Notes under the pieces: generated by a model
Database searches by the model: none
Told to the model about the DNA's origin: nothing
What the model saw: only the letters and a program-made list of their open reading frames with translations
Program-made: the position numbers and the translations under genes
Part shown: piece by piece, positions 1 through 8,471 of the stretch
Numbering within the stretch: position 1 is the stretch's first letter
Layout of the letters: the number at the start of each line of letters is the position of its first letter
DNA from: Maribacter_C sp947494565
Lineage (GTDB): Bacteria > Bacteroidota > Bacteroidia > Flavobacteriales > Flavobacteriaceae
NCBI RefSeq assembly: GCF_047345415.1
Contig: NZ_JBLFEP010000005.1
Coordinates: 507,028 to 571,027, forward strand
DNA length: 64,000 nucleotides
Reading direction: 5' to 3'

Positions 1-787
1 AGGTGAGCCCTTTCTTAGAAAAGATTTCATGCAACTGCTAGAGAATACCGCCAAGCTTGAGGCATTCAAATCCATTCATATCACTTCGAACGGCACTTTA
101 TTACAAAGGCATATTCCACGATTACAGGAACTCGGTATTACTAAAATCAATCTCAGTATCGATTCGTTGGATAAAGAACGATTTCATAAAATTACACGGC
201 GAGATGATTTCGAAAAGGTGATGGAAACTTTTCATATGTTGGTCGACCATAGCTTCAAGATCAAACTCAATGCCGTTATCATGAAGGGAATCAACACCCA
301 AGATATCATTCCCTTAGCGGAGCTCGCGAAAGATTATCCCGTTGACGTTCGTTTTATTGAAGAAATGCCGTTCAATGGAGGGTATAAGGAAAATCTTGAA
401 ATGTATTCGGCCCGGGATATTTTTTCGGACCTAAAGACCAATTACGCCGATTTAGAGCAACTGCCCAGCGCTCATGGTGATACCGCAACCCTATATCAAG
501 TTCCGGAATACCAAGGAAATATAGGTGTCATTGCGGCATTCTCAAGAACCTTTTGCAATACTTGCAACCGTCTCCGTATTTCATCAAAGGGCGAAATCAA
601 AAGCTGCTTGTACGATGATGGTGTGTTCAACATACGTGATTTTATGCGATCAGGGGTTAGCGATCAGGAGCTATCCGATAAATTCAGTGAAATTATCCGC
701 TTGAAGCCCAAAGATGGATTCGAAGCCGAAAGAGCTCGGAAGAGTCCAAAGTCAGCCATGAAGAGCATGAGCAGTATCGGTGGGTAA
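1..787 (+). CDS. moaA: GTP 3',8-cyclase MoaA (5' end outside window)
   Basis: Radical SAM enzyme that starts molybdenum cofactor synthesis by converting GTP to 3',8-cyclo-GTP. The reading frame is open from base 2, so the gene enters from the left. Before the first internal Met at base 29 it reads GEPFLRKDF, the usual GGEP motif of the family. The N-terminal CxxxCxxC radical-SAM cluster is therefore outside the window. The C-terminal second 4Fe-4S cluster is present as FCNTCNRLR plus KSCLY (bases about 550-610), and the protein ends in the conserved Gly-Gly that is essential for GTP binding in the family. It is followed by moeA, and the rest of the cofactor pathway lies at 6.6-13 kb. The Met at base 29 is internal and not the true start. 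Confidence 0.95.
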   Translation, partial: GEPFLRKDFMQLLENTAKLEAFKSIHITSNGTLLQRHIPRLQELGITKINLSIDSLDKERFHKITRRDDFEKVMETFHMLVDHSFKIKLNAVIMKGINTQDIIPLAELAKDYPVDVRFIEEMPFNGGYKENLEMYSARDIFSDLKTNYADLEQLPSAHGDTATLYQVPEYQGNIGVIAAFSRTFCNTCNRLRISSKGEIKSCLYDDGVFNIRDFMRSGVSDQELSDKFSEIIRLKPKDGFEAERARKSPKSAMKSMSSIGG

Positions 788-810
788 TAAAATTATGTCT
801 GTCGTTTCCA

Positions 811-854
811 GCGGAGTCGAGAAATAGACATACCAAAAAGCAGTTCGACTCCGC
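811..854. repeat. Intergenic inverted repeat between moaA and moeA
   Basis: GCGGAGTCGA at 811-820 is perfectly complementary to TCGACTCCGC at 845-854, with 24 bases between. The left arm with its flank (GTCGTTTCCAGCGGAGTCGAG) resembles intergenic palindromic repeats that I recall as common in flavobacterial genomes; that link is from memory. It could form a hairpin in the moaA-moeA transcript, but no U-tract follows the right arm, so it is not an obvious terminator. Confidence 0.5.
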
Positions 855-866
855 CCAATATGACCC

Positions 867-2084
867 ATGGAAGAAAATACCTTTATCCCCTACGAACAAG
901 CGCTGTCGATACTAGATGAACACCAAGGGAATTTCCCTACGGAGAACCTAAAACTCAGTGCGTGTATTGGATGTTTTCTAGCGGAAGACTTGGTAGCCGA
1001 CCGTGACTTTCCGCCCTTTGATCGGGTGACCATGGATGGCATAGCCATCGCACATAGCGCCTTTGAAAAGGGGCAACGTACGTTTGGGATAGAATCGACC
1101 GCCGCTGCCGGAAGTCCGCAGCAGACCTTAAAAGACCCTTCCCATTGCATTGAAGTGATGACCGGAGCGATTATGCCCAAGGGTGTTGACACTGTAATTC
1201 GCTATGAAGATCTGTCCATTACGGATACGAACGCCACTATTCAGCTCGATGCCCTGAGGCACAGGCAAAATGTGCATTTCAAGGGCATGGACATCTCAAA
1301 AGGTTCCATAATCGTGAACAAGGGAGAACGGCTCTCAAGTGCCGAAATCAATATCGCGGCAGCTGTCGGAAAAGCAAGTTTAGCGGTGAAACAACTGCCA
1401 AGGGTCATCATTTTTTCTACAGGGGATGAATTGGTGGCAGTGGATGAACAACCCGAATTACATCAGATTCGAAGGTCCAATGTCTACGGTATTCAAGCGA
1501 CCCTCAAAGAATGGGGTATCACTGCAGACCTACATCATTTGGCCGACGATAAGATCGAAATGCTAACAGTCATCTCAAGGACCTTGACCGAGTACGACCT
1601 TTTGATCTTTACCGGGGGAGTCTCAAAAGGAAAGTTCGATTATTTACCTGATGTGCTTGAGGAACTACGGGTAAAAAAACACTTTCACAAAATTCAGCAA
1701 CGCCCGGGGAAGCCCTTTTGGTTTGGAAGCACTACAGATCGAAAAAAGATTTTTGCCCTGCCCGGCAATCCGGTGTCATCATTTGTTTGTGTCTATATGT
1801 ACCTGCGGTTTTGGTTGCAGAGATCATTAGGTCTAAACCCGGAGATCCTATACGTCAAACTGAAAAATGACGTGGAATTCAAACCTGATTTAGTGTATTT
1901 CCTAGAAGCCACTCTTGAATGTCGAACTGATGGTTCATTGGTAGCCGAAGCGATCAGGGGCAACGGTTCAGGCGATTTTGCCAATCTGGTCAAAACCGAT
2001 GGTTTTTTGATACTACCGCAAAATAAAAGCCAATTTTTTGCGAATGAGGTGTATCCTTTTGTATCTTATAGAGCAAAATGGTAA
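867..2084 (+). CDS. moeA: Molybdopterin molybdenumtransferase MoeA
   Basis: Inserts molybdate into adenylylated molybdopterin, the last step of basic Mo-cofactor assembly, in the cytosol. The 405 residues match the family length. Visible motifs are DRDFPPFDRVTMDGIAI near residue 50 (the family's MDG(Y/I)A stretch), FTGGVSKGKFDYLPD near residue 250 (usual GGVSxGxxD), QRPGKPFWFG, and ALPGNPVSSF near residue 305. The ATG at 867 lies 79 bases after moaA and follows the inverted repeat. It belongs with moaA and the moaCDE-mobA-moeB run on the opposite strand further right. Confidence 0.95.
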   Translation: MEENTFIPYEQALSILDEHQGNFPTENLKLSACIGCFLAEDLVADRDFPPFDRVTMDGIAIAHSAFEKGQRTFGIESTAAAGSPQQTLKDPSHCIEVMTGAIMPKGVDTVIRYEDLSITDTNATIQLDALRHRQNVHFKGMDISKGSIIVNKGERLSSAEINIAAAVGKASLAVKQLPRVIIFSTGDELVAVDEQPELHQIRRSNVYGIQATLKEWGITADLHHLADDKIEMLTVISRTLTEYDLLIFTGGVSKGKFDYLPDVLEELRVKKHFHKIQQRPGKPFWFGSTTDRKKIFALPGNPVSSFVCVYMYLRFWLQRSLGLNPEILYVKLKNDVEFKPDLVYFLEATLECRTDGSLVAEAIRGNGSGDFANLVKTDGFLILPQNKSQFFANEVYPFVSYRAKW

Positions 2085-2093
2085 TACCGTGCT

Positions 2094-2555
2094 ATGGAAA
2101 CCGTAAAGACAGGATGCTGTGCTACCAAGATTGGAGCTCCTAAGAAATTGGATGCAGCAAATGGCTCCATGTCCTTTTTTTCTACCCTGTTATTAATTCT
2201 CATCCCCAAGTGTCCGCTCTGTATGACCGCTTATATGAGTGCGATGGTACTGTTTTTCGATATCGAATATGCCACCCTAGTACCGGTCTTATTACATACC
2301 AAACCCATTATGGGTCTCATCATCATCTTCATGATTCTCTTGAATCGAAAAGATAAAAGAACCTGGGTGGCACTGAGCATTGCGATCGTCGCCTTGACTT
2401 GCTTACTATTAAAAACATATTTTGCCACTGCCCTGAGCATTCCAGACTGGCTGATTTATATCTCCTTTATCTTCGCAATATGGTACAACGGCAACTTCAA
2501 GTATTTTTATCGGTTTCTTCGCGTTCGCATGGTCCGCAAGGGCGAAGCTGCATAA
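2094..2555 (+). CDS. Small cysteine-containing membrane protein
   Basis: This 153-residue protein starts nine bases after moeA and is probably cotranscribed with it. The N-terminus carries a CC pair (residues 8-9), then a CPLC motif at residues 40-43 inside the first hydrophobic segment. About four membrane segments follow (near 28-56, 65-83, 90-110 and 117-133) and the C-terminus is basic. The CxxC in a membrane helix recalls MerC-like and other small thiol membrane proteins, but I do not recognise a specific family. Its link to the cofactor genes is positional only. It ends one base before the convergent lectin-fold gene. Confidence 0.75.
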   Translation: METVKTGCCATKIGAPKKLDAANGSMSFFSTLLLILIPKCPLCMTAYMSAMVLFFDIEYATLVPVLLHTKPIMGLIIIFMILLNRKDKRTWVALSIAIVALTCLLLKTYFATALSIPDWLIYISFIFAIWYNGNFKYFYRFLRVRMVRKGEAA

Positions 2556-3947
2556 TTACCTTGATGTAATACCCTTTAGGCTTTCCAATTTGGCGATAAC
2601 GCCCCAATTAAACTTTTGACGATTGTCCGCAGAAAGCATAAAACACAGGGTATTCTGGCCTTTTTTCAAGTTGAGCGATACCTCTTCGTCATCCACAAAA
2701 ACCCTTCCTTCCATACCTTTTGTGCTGGGCGGTTGAAAATCCATACCCTTATCAAAGAGCACCTCGGAATTAAGGAAGATAGCGAGATGATCGGCATAGT
2801 CGAAATTCAATCGCACCTGTCTGTCCGCATCCGATTCAAGGGTATGTCTTAAAACTAAGGTTTTTGTCATGTCATCATAAAAGCGACTGATATTTACAAG
2901 CGCATCGTCATCAGCTTCTATCGATTTGAATTTGCCGTTTACTAGAACCGAATCTAGTTGTGCTACAAAATTGATGGTGTCTTTGGTGAACATTTCCGAT
3001 AGTTGCCATTGGGTCAAGTAATTTTTCGATAATGCTACGCTGGATACTGTGGTTCCCGTATCTTTCGCTTCCTCAAGTTCAGCAATTTGGACTTTTCGAA
3101 AGTAGACTTCGCCAAAATCGCTAATCAAACTAATACCGCCGCTAGCCGTATTGCGCTTTAAATTCGTGACAATGAAGGATGGGGTTTCCATATCCTCCAC
3201 ATATACCGACATTTCGTCTTCCACTACTTCGAGTTTGATATGGATCCAAGTCCGAAAATCGGAAAACTCAATTCGTTCGTTCACTTTGTCAAAAAGCAAT
3301 GCGGTGCTGTCTTGGGGGTCGAAAATATAACCAGATGACTCCTCACCACGGATTACCTCGGCCTCACTCGAAAGGGAAATTGCCTGCTCCGTGAATTGAT
3401 CAAGAAGCTTTTGGTTCAGCTTCCCATCTATCAATTCGTCTGCTATACGCGCTGGAAAGGCCCCAACGGTTTGAAAGGGAAAGGTGGCCTTTCCCTCATA
3501 TTGTGGATAATTATATAGCTGCCAAGGCAAACTGCCCTTGTAGATTGGAATGTATTGCAGTGCATCTTTTTTAGTACTGGAAGGAACTCTCAGGTAGAGG
3601 TATTCATAGTTTTTCTTATCCTGAATTCTAAAACCAAGGCCCGGATAGGCCCCGTTGCAATAGAATTCCATTTCAAAATTCTTGAAATCACCGGATTTTA
3701 AATAGGCAATTTGGCTTGCTTTCAATGCAATACCCGATTTTCCCTTGAACTGCTTAATAGTTATCTCCGCCTCGGTTCCATCTGCATTTTCAACTGTCCA
3801 ATGTTCCGAAGTAAAGGGAAATTCATGACCGATATCGATTCTCTTTTCAGTTTCCTTACAGGAGAATTGCGCGATACAAAGGGCCAAAATCAGAAATCTT
3901 AGAAAGATTGCGTACATCTTTATACTGTCTTTAGAAATAGATTCCAT
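2556..3947 (-). CDS. Lectin-fold (DUF1080/LamG-like) lipoprotein, paralogue of the upstream gene
   Basis: Predicted outer or periplasmic lipoprotein with signal MYAIFLRFLILALCIAQFSC, where the Cys is the lipobox residue. The N-terminal half reads like a concanavalin-A-like domain (GNFEMEF-type strands, GLGFRIQDKKNYEYLYLRVP, later WIHIKLEVVEDEMSVYVED). This is the pattern of 3-keto-disaccharide hydrolase (DUF1080) and LamG domains. The C-terminal roughly 100 residues (LNFDYADHLAIFLNSEVLF, then LNLKKGQNTLCFMLS and FNWGVIAKLE) form a beta-sandwich shared with the next gene upstream. The frame is open to 4007, but starts at 3947 or 3917 avoid overlap with the upstream stop; 3917 is equally plausible. 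The substrate is unknown. Confidence 0.75.
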   Translation of the reverse strand: MESISKDSIKMYAIFLRFLILALCIAQFSCKETEKRIDIGHEFPFTSEHWTVENADGTEAEITIKQFKGKSGIALKASQIAYLKSGDFKNFEMEFYCNGAYPGLGFRIQDKKNYEYLYLRVPSSTKKDALQYIPIYKGSLPWQLYNYPQYEGKATFPFQTVGAFPARIADELIDGKLNQKLLDQFTEQAISLSSEAEVIRGEESSGYIFDPQDSTALLFDKVNERIEFSDFRTWIHIKLEVVEDEMSVYVEDMETPSFIVTNLKRNTASGGISLISDFGEVYFRKVQIAELEEAKDTGTTVSSVALSKNYLTQWQLSEMFTKDTINFVAQLDSVLVNGKFKSIEADDDALVNISRFYDDMTKTLVLRHTLESDADRQVRLNFDYADHLAIFLNSEVLFDKGMDFQPPSTKGMEGRVFVDDEEVSLNLKKGQNTLCFMLSADNRQKFNWGVIAKLESLKGITSR

Positions 3948-3952
3948 TAGTT

Positions 3953-5143
3953 TTAAGGAGCGAACTTCAACCCGTTGGTATCGGCCATACGCGCAATGAT
4001 TCCCCATCCAAAAAAGTAGTTGGAGACACCGATCAGAATCTCATTCTCTCCTTTTTGCAGTGGAAGGCGGAAAGCGGTGTTATCAATAGTACATCTTCCC
4101 CTTGGTTCCTTCATTCCTGGTGAACCGTAGTAGTTTTTGTCGGTGAGTAGCGGTTGTCCGTTGATGAACACCCATACTTCATCACTGAATCCTAAATCCA
4201 CGTTCTTTTCTTGATCGGTTTCTGAAGTAATGGTGGTCTTCAGCCAAGTCAATTTGCGTTCGCCCTGTTCGACACCCCCAAACTGACGGGTGAGATTGAC
4301 CAGTCCCCTGCGCCCAGCTTTGATCGGTTTCCAAACAGCGGTACTATCGAATAAATCGGAGGCAATAGCCACCCCAGGACTTCTCGGTATGCCGCGCATC
4401 ATATCCTTACCGAACGGAAAGTCTAACGGGTCGGTCACGGACCAATTTCTGAGGTATCTTGAATCACTATAGGTTGCATCATACCCCTCATCAGAGGGCA
4501 AGCCTTCGGTCACGTTCGGGCGGACAACGAAATTCGCATAGACCACGTTACCGGAAAGTGTAATAGCCCCTGATTGGGTAATCCCCTCCAATGCTGGAAT
4601 ATGTAACGCTGCGCGTTCATTATCGTTCACATAAATTTTCATCTGCTTTCCGTTAACGACCAATTTGACATGATTCCATCTTCCTTCGTAAATGGGCGCG
4701 GCTGCCTGATATTCGTCAGTGAGATCCCAGAGGTTCACACCATCCAACACGGCAGCATATTGTAAAGTTGTTCGTCTTAAGTCATCAGGAGTGCCAAAAT
4801 ATCGGATGTAGAATTTCTCCGAATTCAAGGTATCCTTATCGACCCGAAAATCGATGCCGGGAAACCCCATTCCCTTTAATTCCACATCAAATTCGATCGT
4901 ACCATTGGTGAATTCAAAATCCTTAAGCATAATACCAAATCCGTTGTCATTGGTACTGCGTACGGCCTGAACCGATTTGTAATTAAAAAATTCCACATTG
5001 TCCGTAACCGCGTCCCAATGCTTTTCAGTCATTGGAAATTGGATTTCCTTGTTCTTCTTGCCTTTGTTCTTTTGTCCATAGGTTATACTCCCCATCAATA
5101 AGATGGTGAACCATAGCATTCCTGTTTTTACCGTGTTATTCAT
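3953..5143 (-). CDS. Secreted lectin-fold (DUF1080/LamG-like) protein
   Basis: 396 residues with a Sec signal peptide (MNNTVKTGMLWFTILLMGSITYGQ). A concanavalin-A-like half follows: GTIEFDVELKGMGFPGIDFR, then FYIRYFGTPDDLRRTTLQY, WNHVKLVVNGKQMKIYVND and SGAITLSGNVVYANF. The C-terminal half contains DLGFSDEVWVFINGQPLL and LPLQKGENEILIGVSNYFFGWGI. Both halves align by eye with the downstream lipoprotein, so the two are a tandem duplication. It is the first gene of a two-gene unit and is divergent from the membrane-anchored regulator at 5284. Members of this fold bind or cleave carbohydrates, but no catalytic residue can be assigned here. Confidence 0.8.
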   Translation of the reverse strand: MNNTVKTGMLWFTILLMGSITYGQKNKGKKNKEIQFPMTEKHWDAVTDNVEFFNYKSVQAVRSTNDNGFGIMLKDFEFTNGTIEFDVELKGMGFPGIDFRVDKDTLNSEKFYIRYFGTPDDLRRTTLQYAAVLDGVNLWDLTDEYQAAAPIYEGRWNHVKLVVNGKQMKIYVNDNERAALHIPALEGITQSGAITLSGNVVYANFVVRPNVTEGLPSDEGYDATYSDSRYLRNWSVTDPLDFPFGKDMMRGIPRSPGVAIASDLFDSTAVWKPIKAGRRGLVNLTRQFGGVEQGERKLTWLKTTITSETDQEKNVDLGFSDEVWVFINGQPLLTDKNYYGSPGMKEPRGRCTIDNTAFRLPLQKGENEILIGVSNYFFGWGIIARMADTNGLKFAP

Positions 5144-5222
5144 TTTACTACTGTTTGTTTTTTGATTTACAATTGATTTTCGTTAAAATTAATAAGGCAC
5201 AAAACGATTCGGATTGAATGAA

Positions 5223-5252
5223 TCTGTTCAATCTTGTTTAATTTTGTTCAAA
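5223..5252. promoter_or_regulatory. Three 10-bp direct repeats in a divergent intergenic region
   Basis: TCTGTTCAAT, CTTGTTTAAT and TTTGTTCAAA follow each other with an exact 10-base period, one helical turn. They lie between the lectin-fold unit (starting at 5143, leftward) and the regulator gene (starting at 5284, rightward). This is a layout expected for a protein-binding site, and the neighbouring membrane-anchored regulator is the natural candidate. AT-rich composition could produce the similarity by chance. Confidence 0.4.
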
Positions 5253-5283
5253 AGCCTCCACCTCAAAGACACGCTTTATTTTT

Positions 5284-6552
5284 ATGGACAAATCGACCTT
5301 ATATATGAAAGACCCTTTGGTAGCGATTATCGAAACCAAACTCGGCTGGGGAAAAGGAACTACCTGGAGCAACAAGGATTTTGAAGTGTTAAGCGAGCGT
5401 ATTTTCGAGTATACCAACAAAAGACTAAGCGTAACAACCCTAAAGCGTATCTGGGGGAGGGCGGAATTGGTTGCCAACCCTAGTATTGCCACACTCGATA
5501 TTCTCTCTGAATTCGCCGGCTACGATAATTGGAGGACTTTCGTAACTGCGCATAAAGCGGAATACACACCGCCGAAAATGGTTGGCAGTACAAAACGGAA
5601 CAAAATCGGTGTCCTGATAGTATCACTACTGGTTGTGGGGGCACTTTTCATGTTCTTTCGAAAATCCATTTTCAACGCGCAAAATACGCCAGCTGTTTAC
5701 GATTCGAGTGATTTTGAATTTGCCAGTCGCCCAGTCAGTGAGGGGATTCCGAATTCCGTAGTATTCGAGTATCAAGCGAAAGCCGCGCAAAATGGTTCCA
5801 AATTGGAAATACAACAAGACTGGGACCGCAACAAGCGCCTGATCGTCGACAAGAATGACAGTGTCGCTACCAGTATATACTACCATCCCGGGTTTTTTAA
5901 ATCAAAATTGGTGGTAGATGATTCAATTGTTCGGGAGAACGATGTGTTTATCACCACAAATGATTGGTTGGGAATGATAGAACGAGATTCGGTACCCATT
6001 TACCTAGAGGAAGAAGAATTTTATCGCGACAGCCTCTTGCAAATCGATTATGAAACGGTCACTTCCTATAATTTGGAGCCCAAAACAGCAACTGTGGTGG
6101 TAAGTTTTTATCAAGTTCGAGATTTCGGGCCTTTATACACCAATGATTTCGAAATGCTAGCTACCGTAAAGAACAATTTTGACCTCGGCAGTAGTGCTTG
6201 TCAAAACGTACGGATATTCATTTTGTACGACGGCGGTGCCATTGGTATTCCCTTATCCAAAAAAGGATGCGCTTCTGAACTGACCTTGATGACCTTTGAA
6301 GACTTTATCAATGGGAAGAAAAACGACCTTTCCGATTTTGGGGTCGACTTCGCCGATTACGTAAATCTAAAATGTATTTCAAAAGACCAAAAACTTGATG
6401 TTCTGATCAATGACAACTTGGTCTATCAAATGGAGGTGCCAAGCCCAGCATTAAAAATCAAAGGCATCACCATACATTTTGAAGGAGCCGGTTCCGTAAA
6501 GGAAGTGGAATTTAAAAAGGGGGAAGAAGTGGTATACAGCACCGGTTTCTGA
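5284..6552 (+). CDS. Membrane-anchored putative DNA-binding sensor with extracytoplasmic PKD-like domain
   Basis: 422 residues in three parts. Residues about 1-90 form a helical cytosolic domain (WSNKDFEVLSERIFEYTNKR, LSVTTLKRIWGR, IATLDILSEFAGYDNWRTF) that looks like a helix-turn-helix module of the kind seen in many Bacteroidota proteins. One membrane helix follows near 101-121 (IGVLIVSLLVVGALFMFF). The rest is outside the membrane: a PKD-like part (PNSVVFEYQAKAAQNGSKLEI, SIYYHPGFFKSKLVVDD), then a beta-rich lectin-like part (FEMLATVKNNFDLG onward). The order suggests a one-component sensor that detects a ligand outside and acts on DNA inside. It is divergent from the two lectin-fold genes, its probable targets. 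DNA binding is inferred, not shown. Confidence 0.7.
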   Translation: MDKSTLYMKDPLVAIIETKLGWGKGTTWSNKDFEVLSERIFEYTNKRLSVTTLKRIWGRAELVANPSIATLDILSEFAGYDNWRTFVTAHKAEYTPPKMVGSTKRNKIGVLIVSLLVVGALFMFFRKSIFNAQNTPAVYDSSDFEFASRPVSEGIPNSVVFEYQAKAAQNGSKLEIQQDWDRNKRLIVDKNDSVATSIYYHPGFFKSKLVVDDSIVRENDVFITTNDWLGMIERDSVPIYLEEEEFYRDSLLQIDYETVTSYNLEPKTATVVVSFYQVRDFGPLYTNDFEMLATVKNNFDLGSSACQNVRIFILYDGGAIGIPLSKKGCASELTLMTFEDFINGKKNDLSDFGVDFADYVNLKCISKDQKLDVLINDNLVYQMEVPSPALKIKGITIHFEGAGSVKEVEFKKGEEVVYSTGF

Positions 6553-6566
6553 GAACTGAAAGCGGT

Positions 6567-7346
6567 TTAAAACTGAAGTTGCAGTCCGTTTACGAGCAAT
6601 ACGCGTATGCCCACCGTCAAAACAAGAATGGCGGTTACGACTTTAATACCCTTGCCCGTCAGCTTACTTAAACTTAAGCGAATACCTATCTGACCACCGA
6701 TACCCACAGCGACCATAAGACCAACTGCTTCAATCCAAGGTAATTCAAAAGTGCCATTTGTCAACAAGCCCCCAATACCCGATACGGAGTTCACTAGGAT
6801 AAAAAAACTAGCGAGGGCCGCAATCTTTATGGACTTGTCCCATTTCATATGATTGAGAATCGGCGCCAAAAAAATGCCCCCACCGATACCTACCAATCCC
6901 GACAACAGACCAATTCCCGCACCCAACAAATAGGTAACATAAGCAGGGTAATGCGCACTCACCTCCTCAGACTTTTTGAGCCTGACGGTCTGAAAGATCA
7001 ACGCCAAAGCGGAGATGATCAGGGCACTCCCTAGAAGGATAAAAAACACCTCTTCAGAAAGTCGAAATCGGGCTCCTAAAAAAGCCATGGGAATACTCGT
7101 CAGAATGAACGGCAGAAATTTTTTAAAATCGAGATGTCCTTTTTTAAAGTACAAGTAGCTACTACCAGAAACCACGATGAGATTACAGACCAAAGCGGTG
7201 CTTCTAATAGCAAAGAAACTGACGAAGACCAGAGCAAGGAGTGCCAAATAACTGGATCCACCCCCGAAACCTACTGAAGAATACAAGGTTGCTATGACCA
7301 AAAAGCCCAGCATTAACATTAAAAGTTCGGGAACGGTCAAGAGCAT
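6567..7346 (-). CDS. TSUP family (TauE/SafE-type) membrane transporter
   Basis: 259 residues, almost all hydrophobic, with seven to eight predicted helices. The glycine-rich family repeats are present twice: SSVGFGGGSSYLALLAL near residue 23 and GLLSGLVGIGGGIFLAPIL near residue 150. TSUP proteins export or import sulfur-containing anions such as sulfite and sulfoacetate. It is the last gene of the minus-strand molybdenum-cofactor run. Its ATG lies inside the end of moeB (10-base overlap), so translation is probably coupled. Sulfur handling, or anion transport linked to molybdopterin synthesis, is a reasonable inference, but the substrate is unknown. Confidence 0.85.
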   Translation of the reverse strand: MLLTVPELLMLMLGFLVIATLYSSVGFGGGSSYLALLALVFVSFFAIRSTALVCNLIVVSGSSYLYFKKGHLDFKKFLPFILTSIPMAFLGARFRLSEEVFFILLGSALIISALALIFQTVRLKKSEEVSAHYPAYVTYLLGAGIGLLSGLVGIGGGIFLAPILNHMKWDKSIKIAALASFFILVNSVSGIGGLLTNGTFELPWIEAVGLMVAVGIGGQIGIRLSLSKLTGKGIKVVTAILVLTVGIRVLLVNGLQLQF

Positions 7347-8404
7347 GCAGCCAAGTACTGGTTTAGTCCTCCTAAAATACTAAAAAGGGAACTTTCCGGA
7401 TGCTTTTCACGAAGTTGTCGTAAAGCCATCTCGCTGCGCTTACCGGATTGGCATAAGAGATATACCGGGTAGGAAAAATCAATGCTGCCCTCATTTGCAA
7501 CCAAGTCATTAAGAGGAATATGGATCGAATTGGGCAAGTGGTAGTTTTCATATTCTTCATCCGTACGGACGTCCACAATCTGTGCCTCCTCCGCCAACAA
7601 CTTTTGAATAGCATCCGCTTCGACGGTCGGAATGATTTCACAAGGGTCATTCCACTCATAATAATCTTGAAGCCTTTGTATCTGAAGACTCTCGGGTTGC
7701 AGCTTGAATTTTATTTTTCGAAAGGATTGTTGCAGACCATCAAAAATCAGGAGTTTTCCCGAAAGCACCTCCCCTATTCCGGTAATCACCTTGATGGTTT
7801 CCAGGGCTTGTAGGTTTCCAATAATCCCAGGAATAATTCCCAATACGCCATGCTCGTTGCAATTCGGAACTTCATTTTCTTTGGGCATCCGTGGGAAGAG
7901 GCAACGATACGTGGGTCCGCCAGCATGATTAAAGACGCTAACCTGCCCTTCGTATCCATGTAAAGCCCCATAGACAAAAGGTTTTTGGAGCATAACACAT
8001 GCATCGTTGACCAAATAACGGGTCGGAAAGTTATCCGAGGCATCTACGACGATGTCGTACGCCTGAATAATTTCCAAAGCGTTCTTAACCTCCAGAAAGG
8101 TATGGTATACGACCAGCTCGGTATCTGAGTTTTGCCCTTTGAGCTTCTCCAACGCGGCAACTACTTTAGATTGGCCGACATCACCTTGCCCATAGAGTAC
8201 TTGCCGATGTAAATTGGTAATGGAAACAGTATCGTTATCTACAATTCCGATTTTACCGACGCCCATGGCATTCAGATAGGTCAATACAGGAACGCCAAGT
8301 CCCCCTGCTCCGATTACAAGCACTTTGGCATCGGCCAGTTTTTGTTGCCCTTCAGATCCAAAACCTTTTAGAATGGTCTGTCGAGTGTAGCGGTTTGGGT
8401 TCAT
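7337..8404 (-). CDS. moeB: MoeB/ThiF-type adenylyltransferase fused to a rhodanese domain
   Basis: Activates the C-terminal Gly-Gly of MoaD by adenylation so that sulfur can be loaded for molybdopterin synthesis. Residues 1 to about 245 are the E1-like domain, with GAGGLG at 32-37, the ATP-contacting NLHRQ near 63-67 and DASDNFPTRYLVND. Residues about 260-355 are a rhodanese domain (IVDVRTDEEYENYHLPNSIH, active loop CQSGKRS), which could supply the sulfur. The length of 355 fits MoeB-rhodanese fusions. The zinc site looks eroded: the usual first CxxC is reduced to TYRC, and I see no clear second CxxC. The start at 8404 follows a small hairpin after mobA. Confidence 0.92.
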   Translation of the reverse strand: MNPNRYTRQTILKGFGSEGQQKLADAKVLVIGAGGLGVPVLTYLNAMGVGKIGIVDNDTVSITNLHRQVLYGQGDVGQSKVVAALEKLKGQNSDTELVVYHTFLEVKNALEIIQAYDIVVDASDNFPTRYLVNDACVMLQKPFVYGALHGYEGQVSVFNHAGGPTYRCLFPRMPKENEVPNCNEHGVLGIIPGIIGNLQALETIKVITGIGEVLSGKLLIFDGLQQSFRKIKFKLQPESLQIQRLQDYYEWNDPCEIIPTVEADAIQKLLAEEAQIVDVRTDEEYENYHLPNSIHIPLNDLVANEGSIDFSYPVYLLCQSGKRSEMALRQLREKHPESSLFSILGGLNQYLAACS

Positions 8405-8427
8405 TAGTCTAAGATAGTGAAAAGGCC

Positions 8428-8454
8428 GGAATGCGCTTTTTCAGAGCGCCTTCC
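8428..8454 (-). terminator. Weak hairpin between mobA and moeB
   Basis: On the minus strand a stem GGAA-G-GCGCT pairs with AGCGC-A-TTCC around a 7-base loop with one mismatch, just after the mobA stop. Only a short T-run (four T) follows. It may be a partial terminator or processing site that lowers moeB-TSUP expression relative to the upstream genes, rather than an operon end. Confidence 0.35.
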
Positions 8455-8471
8455 ATTTTACTCTAGAACGA

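Noticed and set aside
693..899. Minus-strand frame across the moaA-moeA junction
   Set aside because: It lies on the antisense of two clear coding ends and the inverted repeat, and has no recognisable protein pattern.
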